Below, piece by piece: positions 18,541 to 27,006 of a stretch of 64,000 nt of DNA. The translations under genes and the position numbers were made by a program. The DNA comes from Rothia sp. (in: high G+C Gram-positive bacteria). Its GTDB lineage: Bacteria; Actinomycetota; Actinomycetes; Actinomycetales; Micrococcaceae. The DNA is taken from the NCBI GenBank assembly GCA_030524105.1, contig JAUNHE010000004.1:1-64000 (forward strand). Reading direction: 5' to 3'. The notes beneath the pieces are model-generated. The model searched no databases, was not told the origin of the DNA, and was given only the letters and a program-made list of their open reading frames with translations. The first letter of the stretch is position 1. Each line of letters starts with the position of its first letter.

Positions 18541-18948
18541 CTACTCAGCTACCTCTTCGCTAGCCTCGGTCTCAGCCTCTGTAGCTTTCTCTTCCTTAGG
18601 CGTAATAGCCTCCGGAAGAATAACTGAACCTTTTTGTGGTGCAACAAATTCTGGTTTTGCTTCCACGGGTTTAACGGCCGACTCGGCCTTTTCACCCTTA
18701 AAGCTAGCCCAGTCACCGGTCAGTTTAAGCAAGGCCAGTACCTGCTCGGTTGGCTGAGCACCCACAGATAGCCAGTACTGAACGCGCTGGGAATCAATCT
18801 GGATGAGCGACGGATTTTCCGTCGGCTGGTAGATGCCAATTTCTTCAATGGCACGGCCGTCACGTTTGGTCCGTGAATCCATGACAACAACGCGATAGCG
18901 GGGATCGCGAATTTTACCCATCCGCTTCAGACGAATTTTAACAGCCAC
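18541..18948 (-). CDS. rpsP: 30S ribosomal protein S16
   Basis: S16 is an assembly protein of the 30S body. The first 80 residues are a standard S16 domain ([20 protein letters not shown], then YQPTENP and [12 protein letters not shown]). The protein then has a 50-residue acidic, Ala/Glu-rich tail, giving 135 residues against about 80-90 in Proteobacteria; such tails occur in Actinobacteria. The start is GTG with AGGAG about 11 nt upstream. In many Actinobacteria ffh lies next upstream, but here an accessory block of about 11 kb intervenes. Confidence 0.95.
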   Translation of the reverse strand: MAVKIRLKRMGKIRDPRYRVVVMDSRTKRDGRAIEEIGIYQPTENPSLIQIDSQRVQYWLSVGAQPTEQVLALLKLTGDWASFKGEKAESAVKPVEAKPEFVAPQKGSVILPEAITPKEEKATEAETEASEEVAE

Positions 18949-19152
18949 TTTTGTGGACTCTCCTGTATCTACAATTAAGCGAAACCGCAGCGATTAGCTC
19001 GTGGGGCGGGCCGTCCCTACAGTCTCTAATGAACACCATGATCCGCGGTGAGAGGGACCGCGCCCATCGAGTACCCGCAAAATTATGCCAAACCTCCAGC
19101 AAAGAATCCAGTGAAACCACAAATTTTAAGCTGTGTTCTGCACTATGACGCC

Positions 19153-20334
19153 CTAGGAACCCTTCAGGGACTGCCGCCAGGAAACGGCACTGCCACTACG
19201 CATAATGTTTCTACTGTAAATTTTTGCTCCCAGAATGGTCAGTAGATAAACAGCCAGCAGCGTTAAGGCCAAAGATAGGCAGGGCTGCCATAAAGGTAGC
19301 TCCTCTTCTAGCAGCCTAAGGGGCATGGCAATAGAAGAAATAATAGGAACAAAACTTGAAATGACTAGCACGGTTCCCTTGCTCCACAGCCCAAGGACAA
19401 GAGCAGCTAAGGTGATTATCATCAAAGGCATTGACAGAGAACCAAGGTCTTCCATTCGGGAAGCCATGGCCCCCACAGCGGCCCAGATAACAGCAAGAGC
19501 TGTAAAACCAAAAATATAAAAGGCTAAAAACCAGCCAATATCTACAAATAACCAGCTAAAGTCGGTGAGTATCCCTAAGGAGTAGGCCAGGCCCAGGCCG
19601 GTTAGTACATAAAGCAAAAGCTGGCCTATGAACAAAACAATATTACCGACAACCTTACCCAGTAGCAGCTGCCTCACTGGAATAGCAGAGGCAATAATCT
19701 CCACAATCCGATTTTGTTTTTCTTCTACCACACTCATCGAAATAAGCTGACCAACAGTAAGGGAGGTCAGATAAAAGAGCGTGGCAAAGACAATACCCAA
19801 TATCCTAGCTGCTGCTTGTGCCTGCGTATCCTCCTGGATCACTCGGCTAGAAAGCTGACTACCTGCCGTTAAGCGGGCCAGATCAACCCCCTGTTCCTGT
19901 GCGTTAGCAGCCAGTGTATAGCTTGTGCTAGCTTGCTGCATCAGATTAAAAAGATTCTGACTGACATCTTGTTCAAAGACCAGCTCCCAGCCCTGCTGCC
20001 TAGGGGCAAAATAGGCATCTACTTCCCCTTCTTCCAGGGCGGACTGGGCCTCTTGCTCACTAGCAAAAGTCTGTGTACGCAGGCTTAGTCCTGCTCCGGC
20101 CAACTCAAGTTGATCCTGTGCGGCCTGGGCAATCTGCTGGCCCTGGGAACCTGACATGAGGCCAAGGGAATATTCATTTGTTTTATTATTACTATTCATC
20201 CAAAAGGGAATAAGAATAGAAGCCACAATCAAAACTACCGTCAGGATCGTTGATGAAACAAAGACCTTGTCGGTAATTTTACTGGCAATTTCACGGACAC
20301 AAACTATCCGCCAGGCGTTCTTAACCGGTTTCAT
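19153..20334 (-). CDS. ABC-2 type transporter permease (NatB/YhaP-like)
   Basis: This 393-residue permease has one N-terminal membrane helix (about 24-46), a large extracytoplasmic domain rich in Gln and Ala (about 50-180) and a cluster of five or six helices from about 185 onward. This is the NatB/COG1668 layout of exporters for sodium, drugs or antimicrobial peptides. The ATG directly follows the TAA of the ATPase gene with no gap, so the two form an export pair. Substrate is unknown. A 204-nt region without a recognisable gene separates it from rpsP. Confidence 0.85.
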   Translation of the reverse strand: MKPVKNAWRIVCVREIASKITDKVFVSSTILTVVLIVASILIPFWMNSNNKTNEYSLGLMSGSQGQQIAQAAQDQLELAGAGLSLRTQTFASEQEAQSALEEGEVDAYFAPRQQGWELVFEQDVSQNLFNLMQQASTSYTLAANAQEQGVDLARLTAGSQLSSRVIQEDTQAQAAARILGIVFATLFYLTSLTVGQLISMSVVEEKQNRIVEIIASAIPVRQLLLGKVVGNIVLFIGQLLLYVLTGLGLAYSLGILTDFSWLFVDIGWFLAFYIFGFTALAVIWAAVGAMASRMEDLGSLSMPLMIITLAALVLGLWSKGTVLVISSFVPIISSIAMPLRLLEEELPLWQPCLSLALTLLAVYLLTILGAKIYSRNIMRSGSAVSWRQSLKGS

Positions 20335-21270
20335 TTATTTGGTCACCTCTCGATAGATATCCCCTAGGCTAGGAAGTAGGCGATAAAATTCCTGCATACC
20401 CCGCTGCAGCCCTTCCTCAAGAATCCGCTGCCGAATAGACTCCAGCTCTTGTTCCGCCTTGATCTGAATAAGAGCCTCACCTGCCTCAAGCTCAAGAACC
20501 TCAGCCAGCTCTCTTGGCAAGAAATCCTGGAGCCAGGCAGCATCCTGGCTGGCTCGGTACTGAAAACGAAGAGGGCCCAGCTGGCGCAGGTCGGCGGCGC
20601 TACCGGCAGCTTTGATCTTGCCGTCGGCCAGAATCACCACTCTGTCGCAGAGCCGATCAACTAAATCTAGCTGGTGAGAAGAAAAAAGAACCGGAACTCC
20701 CCGCTCTAAGAACTGCCCCAGCATACCCACCATGGTATCGACGGCCTGGGGGTCTAAACCAGAAAAAGGCTCATCTAAAATGAGGGCCTTAGGCTGGTGC
20801 AGCAAGGCGGCAACAATTTGTACCCGCTGCTGGTTACCCAGAGACAAAGACTCAAGTTTATGGCTCAGCCTATCCCCTAGTCCCAGCTCAGTCAGATAGG
20901 CAGCAGCACGCTCCTTGGCCAGGCTCTTGCTGAGCCCCCTGAGCTGGCCTATGTAGACCAGCTGGGAGAGGATACCTTGTTTAGGGTAGAGGCCCCGCTC
21001 TTCGGGCATATAACCAAAACTCACCCGATCGGCCCAGCTTAGGGGCCGGCCCTGCCAGAGGACCTGCCCCCTATCGGCCTCCAGCAGACCCATGATCATC
21101 CGCATTGTTGTTGTCTTACCGGAGCCGTTGGCTCCCAAAAAACCGGTCATAGAACCCGGTTCTACGGTAAAACTAGCAGCATCAACCGCCGTAAAGTCAG
21201 CATAGGTTTTAGTTAATTCTAAAACTTCAAGCTGTATAGGCTCAGTAGTTTGCTCAGAGGGTGGTCTCAT
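20335..21270 (-). CDS. ABC transporter ATP-binding protein (NatA-like)
   Basis: This ATPase powers the adjacent ABC-2 permease. The 311-residue protein shows Walker A GANGSGKT (46-53), the signature LSLGNQQR (142-149), Walker B ending at Asp166-Glu167 and the switch His199. A C-terminal extension of about 80 residues matches the DUF4162-type tail of NatA-like ATPases. AAGGAT lies 7 nt before the ATG. The two genes form their own operon at the edge of the accessory block. Confidence 0.92.
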   Translation of the reverse strand: MRPPSEQTTEPIQLEVLELTKTYADFTAVDAASFTVEPGSMTGFLGANGSGKTTTMRMIMGLLEADRGQVLWQGRPLSWADRVSFGYMPEERGLYPKQGILSQLVYIGQLRGLSKSLAKERAAAYLTELGLGDRLSHKLESLSLGNQQRVQIVAALLHQPKALILDEPFSGLDPQAVDTMVGMLGQFLERGVPVLFSSHQLDLVDRLCDRVVILADGKIKAAGSAADLRQLGPLRFQYRASQDAAWLQDFLPRELAEVLELEAGEALIQIKAEQELESIRQRILEEGLQRGMQEFYRLLPSLGDIYREVTK

Positions 21271-21463
21271 AGAAAAATCCTTACGTTTTAACTTTTCTTG
21301 ATTCTAACTTTGAGGTGCAGCAATATAAAAAATATGACCTAAAGAATACTTCATTATAAGTAATAGTACGTTTGTCAGCTTTGCCGCTAATTAATCGCTA
21401 TGAGCAGCTGGAGAGACTAGTATTTATATAAAATACAGCAGCCAGCAGAGAGAGCACTAAGCC

Positions 21464-22567
21464 ATGAGTAATACTGAACCTAACCCGCAAGAACGAGTCT
21501 GCGATTCATCATCTGGCTTATCCGATGGTGTTGAGCTGCGACAGTGTGAGCAGGGTCCGCTGGAGTTATTAGAACCTCGGGCTGTCCCCCTTGGCGGACC
21601 ACGAGCCATGACCGTTTACCGGGCCTTACCTCAAAAGGCTCGCTCACTCATCGGTGCCTGGTGCTTTTGTGATGCTTTTGGCCCAGATACCGTAGCCAAA
21701 ACACAGGGAATGAGGGTACCTCGCCACCCCCATACCGGACTAGCCACCGTTTCCTGGTTATTTGCCGGAGGTATTGACCATATCGATTCAGCCGGTCATT
21801 GGGCCAAGGTTCTACCAGGGTGGGTAAACCTCATGAATGCTGGCAGCGGTATTACCCACTCTGAGTTTTCCTCTGCCGACACCGAAACCCTGCACGGCCT
21901 CCAGCTCTGGTACGCCCTGCCAGCCTCCGCCAGATTTAGCCAACCCGGCCTGCAATCTTTTCAGCCCCAACCCATCCAAGGTAAGGGATTTACCGCCAGA
22001 GTCTTCTTAGGATCCTTGCTGGGTTACGATTCTCCGGTTCAGACCCCTATCGGCTTAACCGGTGCCGAGTTACGCCTTGCCGCCAATGCCCGCCTGGAAG
22101 TTGAGGTCCCGGAAGACTATGAGCATGGATTAGTCCAGGTTAGCGGTCCCATCTCCTTGGATGCCGTCCAGGTTCCGGACAATGCCATTGCCTTTACACC
22201 CAGGGGGCGCAAGAAGTTAACCATAGCTGCCGGCAACCGGCCTGCCCTGGCCGTTCTCTTAGGAGGAGAACCTCTTGAGGAAGAGATCCTCATGTGGTGG
22301 AACTTTGTGGGGCGCTCCCATGAGGAAATAGCTCTGTGGCGCTCACGCTATATGCAAGAAATGGGCTTTGAGCCGGCAGGCGCAGGCTCTGCCCTCCAGG
22401 AACAAGCAAACCAGCCGCCTGGGCCCAAGGAGAGCCCTCAGGCCAGCTATGAGGACGGCACGGTTTTTCCACAGTTTGGACAGTTTCCGCCCCAGCAGCC
22501 TGCGCCCCTACCAGCTCCTCCCCTGCCGCAGGTACGTCTGCGGCTCAGAGGGCCTAAGATCAGCTAA
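21464..22567 (+). CDS. pirin family protein
   Basis: Pirins are bicupin metalloproteins; some bacterial members have quercetinase activity or bind partner enzymes. The N-terminal cupin has all four metal ligands at family spacing: His88, His90, His132 and Glu134 (HPHTG and THSE). At 367 residues it is longer than usual pirins (about 230-320), with an N-terminal extension of 30 residues and a C-terminal Pro/Gln-rich tail from about residue 315. The ribosome binding site is weak (GAGAG). Its substrate is unknown; it lies next to an oxidoreductase module. Confidence 0.88.
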   Translation: MSNTEPNPQERVCDSSSGLSDGVELRQCEQGPLELLEPRAVPLGGPRAMTVYRALPQKARSLIGAWCFCDAFGPDTVAKTQGMRVPRHPHTGLATVSWLFAGGIDHIDSAGHWAKVLPGWVNLMNAGSGITHSEFSSADTETLHGLQLWYALPASARFSQPGLQSFQPQPIQGKGFTARVFLGSLLGYDSPVQTPIGLTGAELRLAANARLEVEVPEDYEHGLVQVSGPISLDAVQVPDNAIAFTPRGRKKLTIAAGNRPALAVLLGGEPLEEEILMWWNFVGRSHEEIALWRSRYMQEMGFEPAGAGSALQEQANQPPGPKESPQASYEDGTVFPQFGQFPPQQPAPLPAPPLPQVRLRLRGPKIS

Positions 22568-22727
22568 GCATTAGCAGCAAGATGCCTCAATCTAGACTGT
22601 GATTATGCTGTGATCCTTGCAGGCTTATATAAAAGGTCCTAGTAAATCGACAAGAAGGCCAGCCCTGCCAGGACAGGTAGCTAGGCCTCGTTTTACCCAT
22701 TTTAGGCAGGCAAATCCAGAATAAATA

Positions 22728-22741
22728 CTTTACATGTAAAG
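22728..22741. promoter_or_regulatory. 14-bp perfect palindrome upstream of the YcaC-like gene
   Basis: CTTTACATGTAAAG equals its reverse complement. The spaced TACA/TGTA halves resemble sites of MarR- or HxlR-type regulators. It lies 104 nt before the hydrolase start, in a 278-nt gap that otherwise holds no visible gene. It may control the hydrolase and the oxidoreductase genes beyond. No MarR-type gene is in the window. Confidence 0.45.
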
Positions 22742-22845
22742 CAAAATCACAGCAAGGTAGACCCTACCCATGCTTGTCAAAGAAGGTTTTCAGGCGTACT
22801 GTTATGACTGCCAGAATGAAGAGATTGTCACGAAAGGAAAAAATA

Positions 22846-23523
22846 ATGACTAATCCGGCAAACTTTGGACCCCAGGAAACACCGACCATTAAGGCAGACC
22901 AGGCAGCCCTACTGCTGATTGACCACCAAAGTGGTCTCTTCCAGGTTGTTGAAGATCTTGACCTGCCCACCCTACGTCGCAACGTTGTCGTGCTTTCCAA
23001 GATCGCAACCTTAGCCAATATTCCTGTGGTAACCACAGCATCGGTACCCCAGGGCCCTAACGGTCCCCTGATTCCTGAAATCCATGAAAATGCACCCCAT
23101 GCCCAGTACGTTGCCCGTAAGGGTGAGGTAAATTCCTGGGACTGTAAACCTTTTGTGGATGCGGTCAAGGCAACCGGTAAAAAGCAGCTTATTATTGCCG
23201 GCACCATGACCAGCGTTTGCATGGCTTTCCCAGCAATTTCAGCTATCGCAGAGGGATTCCAGGTTTTTGTTGTTGTCGATGCGTCCGGAACCTACTCTAA
23301 GATGGCCCAGGAAATCACCATGGCCCGCGTGGTACAAGCCGGGGCGGTGCCCATGGATACGACCGCTGTTGTCTCCGAAATCCAGCACACCTGGCACCGT
23401 GATGATGCCCTGGACTGGATGAATGTCTGGGCAGAGATGCTTCCAAAATATCGGCTCCTGATCGAAAGCCACTCCCGTGCGCAAGAGGCAGAGCGTAACC
23501 ACGAACCTCTTGACTCCGAGTAA
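22846..23523 (+). CDS. YcaC-like hydrolase, isochorismatase superfamily
   Basis: The 225-residue protein resembles E. coli YcaC, an octameric cysteine hydrolase of unknown substrate. Expected catalytic residues are Asp26 (LIDHQSG), a lysine at 112 or 113 (TGKKQLIIAG) and the nucleophile Cys125 (TSVCMAF). The block VDAVKATGKKQLIIAG is nearly the same as in YcaC. The ATG at 22846 was chosen because AGGA lies 7 nt upstream; the frame continues to 22774 without a ribosome binding site. A double hairpin follows the gene, so it may be transcribed alone. Confidence 0.9.
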   Translation: MTNPANFGPQETPTIKADQAALLLIDHQSGLFQVVEDLDLPTLRRNVVVLSKIATLANIPVVTTASVPQGPNGPLIPEIHENAPHAQYVARKGEVNSWDCKPFVDAVKATGKKQLIIAGTMTSVCMAFPAISAIAEGFQVFVVVDASGTYSKMAQEITMARVVQAGAVPMDTTAVVSEIQHTWHRDDALDWMNVWAEMLPKYRLLIESHSRAQEAERNHEPLDSE

Positions 23524-23535
23524 AGCATCCAGCGA

Positions 23536-23600
23536 GCGCTAAGTTTTAGCGCCTAGACGGTGCGGTTACTCTCTGTCAAGGGAGGGTAACCGCACCGTCT
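23536..23600 (+). terminator. two tandem hairpins after the YcaC-like gene
   Basis: The first is GCGCTAA/TTAGCGC (23536-23552) with a 3-nt loop. The second has a perfect 15-bp stem: AGACGGTGCGGTTAC (23555-23569) and GTAACCGCACCGTCT (23586-23600). They start 13 nt past the stop. A short TTTT lies 12 nt after the second. A strong terminator is likely, and it would separate the hydrolase from the monooxygenase gene. Confidence 0.7.
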
Positions 23601-23660
23601 AACTTACTGCCCTTTTACTCCTACAACTCCCTCATTTTTTTCTCTTCTAAAGGTATAGAC

Positions 23661-24830
23661 ATGGAATTTGGTATCTTCACCATCGGGGACCTTACCCCAG
23701 ACCCTCTCACCGGAAAGACCGTGAGCGAAAACGAACGCATCAAAAACACCATCGAGATTGCGCGTAAAGCCGAAGAAATTGGCATGGATGTTTTTGCCAC
23801 TGGCCAGCACCACAATCCACCCTTTGTGGCACCGGCTAATCCACCGGTTCTCCTGGCCTATCTGGCAGCCCAGACCTCACGGATTAAGCTTTCGACCTCT
23901 ACCACCCTTATTACTACTACTGACCCGGTTCGGATTGCCGAAGACTACGCCTATCTTCAGCACCTGGCTGAGGGCCGCATAGACCTCATGCTTGGCCGCG
24001 GTAACACCGGCCCCGTCTACCCCTGGTTTGGTAAAGATATCCGTGAAGGTATTTCTCTTGCCGTAGAAAACTACAGCCTGCTGCGCCAGCTCTGGTCTGA
24101 AGAAAATGTCAACTGGCAGGGCCGCTTTCGCACTCCCTTGCAGTCTTTTACTTCTACTCCCCGCCCTCTTGACGGGGTAGCGCCCTTTGTTTGGCACGGT
24201 TCTATCAGATCTCCAGAGATTGCCGAGCAAGCCGCCTACTACGGTGACGGGTTCTTTCATAACAACATTTTCTGGAATAAAGAATTTACCGGTCAGATGA
24301 TTGAGCTCTACCGGCAACGTTACGAGTATTATGGGCACGGCTCGGCCCAGGAGGCTTATGTCGGTTTAGGAGGCCACGTCTTTATCAGTAAAAATTCGCA
24401 GGATGCTAAGAAGCGTTTCCGTCCTTATTTTGATAATGCCCCTGTTTACGGTCACGGACCTTCGCTCGAAGAATTTATGGATCAAACTCCCTTAAGCGTT
24501 GGTTCTGCCCAGGAAGTTATCGAAAAGACTCTTTCCTTTAAGGACTATGCCGGTCACTACCAGCGCCAGCTCTTTTTGATTGATCATGCTGGTTTACCCC
24601 AAAAGGATGTGCTGGAGCAGCTGGATTTTCTGGGCCAAATTCTGCCAACTCTGCGACGGGAATTCGCCCTGAGCAGGCCCAGCAATATTCCTGAAAGCCC
24701 CAGCCACCAGGATCTGCTTGCCCAAAAGGCTGCCGGGCAAGAGCCTGTAGCCGGTGGCGGACCCGGCTCTAGGGCCTATCGGGATCGGCTAGAGCAAGAG
24801 GCAAAGAAGTCTAACGAATCAAAAGGATAG
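23661..24830 (+). CDS. LLM class flavin-dependent oxidoreductase (CE1758-like)
   Basis: Luciferase-like monooxygenases use reduced FMN and oxygen to oxidise organic substrates. The 389-residue protein has the bacterial luciferase TIM-barrel pattern: EFGIFTIGD at the start, FATGQHHNPP near residue 46, RIAEDYAYLQHLAEGRIDLMLGRG-type core near 92-115 and a C-terminal Gln/Gly-rich tail. AAAGGT lies 7 nt before the ATG. The next gene, 6 nt downstream, encodes a matching FMN reductase, as in the CE1758/CE1759 pairs of corynebacteria, which supports that assignment. The substrate is not known. Confidence 0.88.
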   Translation: MEFGIFTIGDLTPDPLTGKTVSENERIKNTIEIARKAEEIGMDVFATGQHHNPPFVAPANPPVLLAYLAAQTSRIKLSTSTTLITTTDPVRIAEDYAYLQHLAEGRIDLMLGRGNTGPVYPWFGKDIREGISLAVENYSLLRQLWSEENVNWQGRFRTPLQSFTSTPRPLDGVAPFVWHGSIRSPEIAEQAAYYGDGFFHNNIFWNKEFTGQMIELYRQRYEYYGHGSAQEAYVGLGGHVFISKNSQDAKKRFRPYFDNAPVYGHGPSLEEFMDQTPLSVGSAQEVIEKTLSFKDYAGHYQRQLFLIDHAGLPQKDVLEQLDFLGQILPTLRREFALSRPSNIPESPSHQDLLAQKAAGQEPVAGGGPGSRAYRDRLEQEAKKSNESKG

Positions 24831-24836
24831 GCTGCG

Positions 24837-25571
24837 ATGACAAAACATTCTATTACGGTTGTTTCTGCCGGTCTTTCCGAACATTCTGCCTCAAGCCTGC
24901 TGGCTCAGCAGCTTCAGGCATCTGTAGCCTCTGCTTTGGCAGGCTACGGTCAGCAGGCTGAATTCGAAGTCTTTGAGCTGAAACGGCTCATACCTCAGAT
25001 TGGAAACCAGCTGGTGACAGGCTTTCCCCAGGGGGAATTAGCTCAAGCCTTAGGCTCTGTTCGTGAATCCGCTGGCATTATTACCGTAACGCCGGTCTTT
25101 AAAGCCAGTTATGCTGGACTCTTTAAATCTTTTTGGGATCTGGTAGAGGAGGACAGTATTCGGCATAAACCGCTTCTTCTTGCGGCAACCGGCGGTACTG
25201 CCCGCCATTCTCTGGCTTTAGAGTTTGCCTTGCGCCCGCTTTTTGCCTATTTCCAGGCAGATATTGTTCCTACAGCTGTCTTTGTGGCCACCGATGATTT
25301 TGGTGCTGAAAGTGCCATGCAAACTCGTATTGAACGTGCCGGCCTTGAGCTTGCGCAAAAACTGCTTGGGGCCTCCTTTGGTCAGGAACCTTCCGCTGCT
25401 AAAGTTCCTAGGGAAACTGCCCAGCCGGGAAAGTCACCTATTCCTCTTGAGCAGGCAGAGCAGGTAGATGTTGAGCTTATGGACCGCACCGGTAAGGTAC
25501 AGCGCTCGGGCTTAGCAGAGCTAAAAATTACTCCTTTTGATCAACTGTTAAAAAAGACACAGGTAAAATAA
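24837..25571 (+). CDS. FMN reductase, CE1759 family (LLM partner)
   Basis: This 244-residue flavodoxin-fold protein should supply reduced FMN to the monooxygenase encoded 6 nt upstream. The N-terminal 180 residues have the NADPH-dependent FMN reductase pattern, including TPVFKASYAGLFKSFWDL, which lines the flavin in the family. The C-terminal 60 residues (Pro-rich, ending in ITPFDQLL) are an extension seen in this subfamily. Its ribosome binding site lies within the end of the upstream gene (AGGATAGG), so the two are probably translated together. Confidence 0.87.
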   Translation: MTKHSITVVSAGLSEHSASSLLAQQLQASVASALAGYGQQAEFEVFELKRLIPQIGNQLVTGFPQGELAQALGSVRESAGIITVTPVFKASYAGLFKSFWDLVEEDSIRHKPLLLAATGGTARHSLALEFALRPLFAYFQADIVPTAVFVATDDFGAESAMQTRIERAGLELAQKLLGASFGQEPSAAKVPRETAQPGKSPIPLEQAEQVDVELMDRTGKVQRSGLAELKITPFDQLLKKTQVK

Positions 25572-25587
25572 GAGAAAGAGATTGACC

Positions 25588-26139
25588 ATGAAGATTGGGA
25601 TTATTCTGGGTTCTACTCGTGAGGGTCGGGTTGGCCAGCCTATTGCAGACTGGGTTTTAGCCCAAGCTCAAAGCCGGCAGGGCTCAGCAAACTATGAACT
25701 TATTGACCTCAAAGCCTTTGATCTGCCTTTCTTTACCGGTGCCGTTGCGCCAAGAGCTTTAGAAAAAAAGTATAAGGATCCCAAGGTAAAGGCCTGGTCA
25801 GAGAAAATTGACTCTCTGGATGGGTTCGTTTTTGTGACAGCTGAATATAATCGCTCTCTTCCAGCCCCCTTTAAGAATGCCTTTGATACTTTGGCCTCTG
25901 AATGGCAGCAAAAGCCTCTTGCTTTTGTTGGATACGGTTATGGTTCCAGCGGTAGGGACGCGGTAGCTGCCTGGCGTCAGGTGGTGACAGTCATGCAGAT
26001 GCCCGCCGTGGACACCCAGCTTGCCATAAATCTAAGAAGCGAACTGCTTGAAGGAAACTTTGTTCCTGCACAAGGCCAAGATGCTAGTTTGGGTTCGATT
26101 CTTGAGGAGCTGGAAGAATTAGTGCTTAAAAATAAGTAG
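25588..26139 (+). CDS. NADPH-dependent FMN reductase
   Basis: This 183-residue protein is a second flavin or quinone reductase of the azoreductase type. Visible marks are MKIGIILGSTREGRVGQ at the phosphate-binding loop, TAEYNRSLPAPFKNAFD at the flavin site and GYGYGSSGRDAV near 110. ATG at 25588 was chosen with AGAAAGAG upstream; a TTG two codons earlier is possible. It begins 16 nt after the CE1759-type gene, so the LLM gene and both reductases likely form one operon. It may reduce quinones or support a different partner enzyme. Confidence 0.88.
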   Translation: MKIGIILGSTREGRVGQPIADWVLAQAQSRQGSANYELIDLKAFDLPFFTGAVAPRALEKKYKDPKVKAWSEKIDSLDGFVFVTAEYNRSLPAPFKNAFDTLASEWQQKPLAFVGYGYGSSGRDAVAAWRQVVTVMQMPAVDTQLAINLRSELLEGNFVPAQGQDASLGSILEELEELVLKNK

Positions 26140-26179
26140 GCTGCCTGTATCTTCTGGATTCAGAAGCTTAAATACCTTG

Positions 26180-26215
26180 CTCGTGGGTGCTGGAGAAGGA
26201 TCTAGCACCCACGAG
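26180..26215. terminator. bidirectional hairpin terminator
   Basis: CTCGTGGGTGCT (26180-26191) and AGCACCCACGAG (26204-26215) form a perfect 12-bp stem with a 12-nt loop between two convergent genes, 40 nt after the reductase stop and 17 nt before the HXXEE stop. It probably serves both directions. Confidence 0.75.
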
Positions 26216-26232
26216 TTCTATCAAGAATTTAC

Positions 26233-26922
26233 TTATTGTGCCCCATCATTTTTGCTTGTTCGGGGGCCGGGTAGCAAGGCAGCAAAGCTGTTCCAGCTAG
26301 GAATCTTTAGTTGGTAGGGCTGAGCTTTATAGACAGAGTCCTTTAAGTTCAGCTTTTTCTGGGGAAGGATAATGCCGCCCACTATATAGGCGCTAACATA
26401 AGCTGCGGTTTTAGCAAGATCAGAGCGGGTGAAGCCCCCATTGTCCTTTTCCTCTTTAATCCAGGCAGCTCCGATCGGGACATAGAGAAGGACAGTGGTT
26501 ATCGCACCCGGAACATAGGGAGTTTTGGCGCGTAAAGGCATGGCCAGGCAATGCCCTAGAGCTTGGCTAAAACCGAAGAGTACCGGCGCCAGCCCAAGCC
26601 ACTTCTTTTGCGGCCACACAACCGGGGCCAGGTTAAAGGGATAGGCTAAGGCGGTATTAATCAGCATTGCAGTACGGGCGTTTGTAGGGTAGTTTTCCGG
26701 GGTTTGGCTCTGCGCTATACGTTGGTTAAAGACGCCGGTGAAATAACCCGGAAAGACGTGCTCTTCAAACTGATGTGCGCCAAGGGTTGCCAGGTTAGCC
26801 AAGGCAAGTGCCCTACTTGAGGAGGTGGATTTTCCCTTCACTGCTAGCCAGCCAGCAATCCCCGTACTAGCAACAATGCCAATTTTTGGCCAGTTTTTGA
26901 TGTACCAGTTAAGTGCACTCAT
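26233..26922 (-). CDS. HXXEE domain-containing membrane protein
   Basis: The 229-residue protein has the HXXEE signature at His50-Gln-Phe-Glu53-Glu54, followed by HVFPGY, and five or so hydrophobic segments (about 14-30, 36-50, 90-105, 120-140, 175-195). The family is small, membrane-embedded and of unknown biochemical function. GGAAGGA lies 7 nt before the ATG. It is transcribed divergently from a TetR gene across an 84-nt gap with a strong palindrome, so TetR very likely controls it. Its product may respond to a small hydrophobic compound. Confidence 0.82.
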   Translation of the reverse strand: MSALNWYIKNWPKIGIVASTGIAGWLAVKGKSTSSSRALALANLATLGAHQFEEHVFPGYFTGVFNQRIAQSQTPENYPTNARTAMLINTALAYPFNLAPVVWPQKKWLGLAPVLFGFSQALGHCLAMPLRAKTPYVPGAITTVLLYVPIGAAWIKEEKDNGGFTRSDLAKTAAYVSAYIVGGIILPQKKLNLKDSVYKAQPYQLKIPSWNSFAALLPGPRTSKNDGAQ

Positions 26923-26954
26923 GATATTTCCTTCCGTTGACTTCTCCCCCCATT

Positions 26955-26978
26955 ATATTCCAACAACTGTTGGAATAT
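26955..26978. promoter_or_regulatory. TetR-type operator with 11-bp perfect arms
   Basis: ATATTCCAACA (26955-26965) and TGTTGGAATAT (26968-26978) are exact inverted repeats with a 2-bp centre. It lies midway between the divergent HXXEE and TetR genes. Such a site next to a TetR gene usually binds that TetR; here it would control both promoters. Confidence 0.75.
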
Positions 26979-27006
26979 TGGTTGTGCTAGAAGGTAGACT
27001 ATAAAA

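Noticed and set aside
18949-19152. Possible small gene or RNA between rpsP and the ABC permease
   Set aside because: Short open frames here lack ribosome binding sites and family features, and no tRNA-like or strong hairpin fold is visible.
26955-26978. Rho-independent terminator
   Set aside because: The 2-bp centre is too short for an RNA loop, and it lies between divergent starts, which fits an operator.
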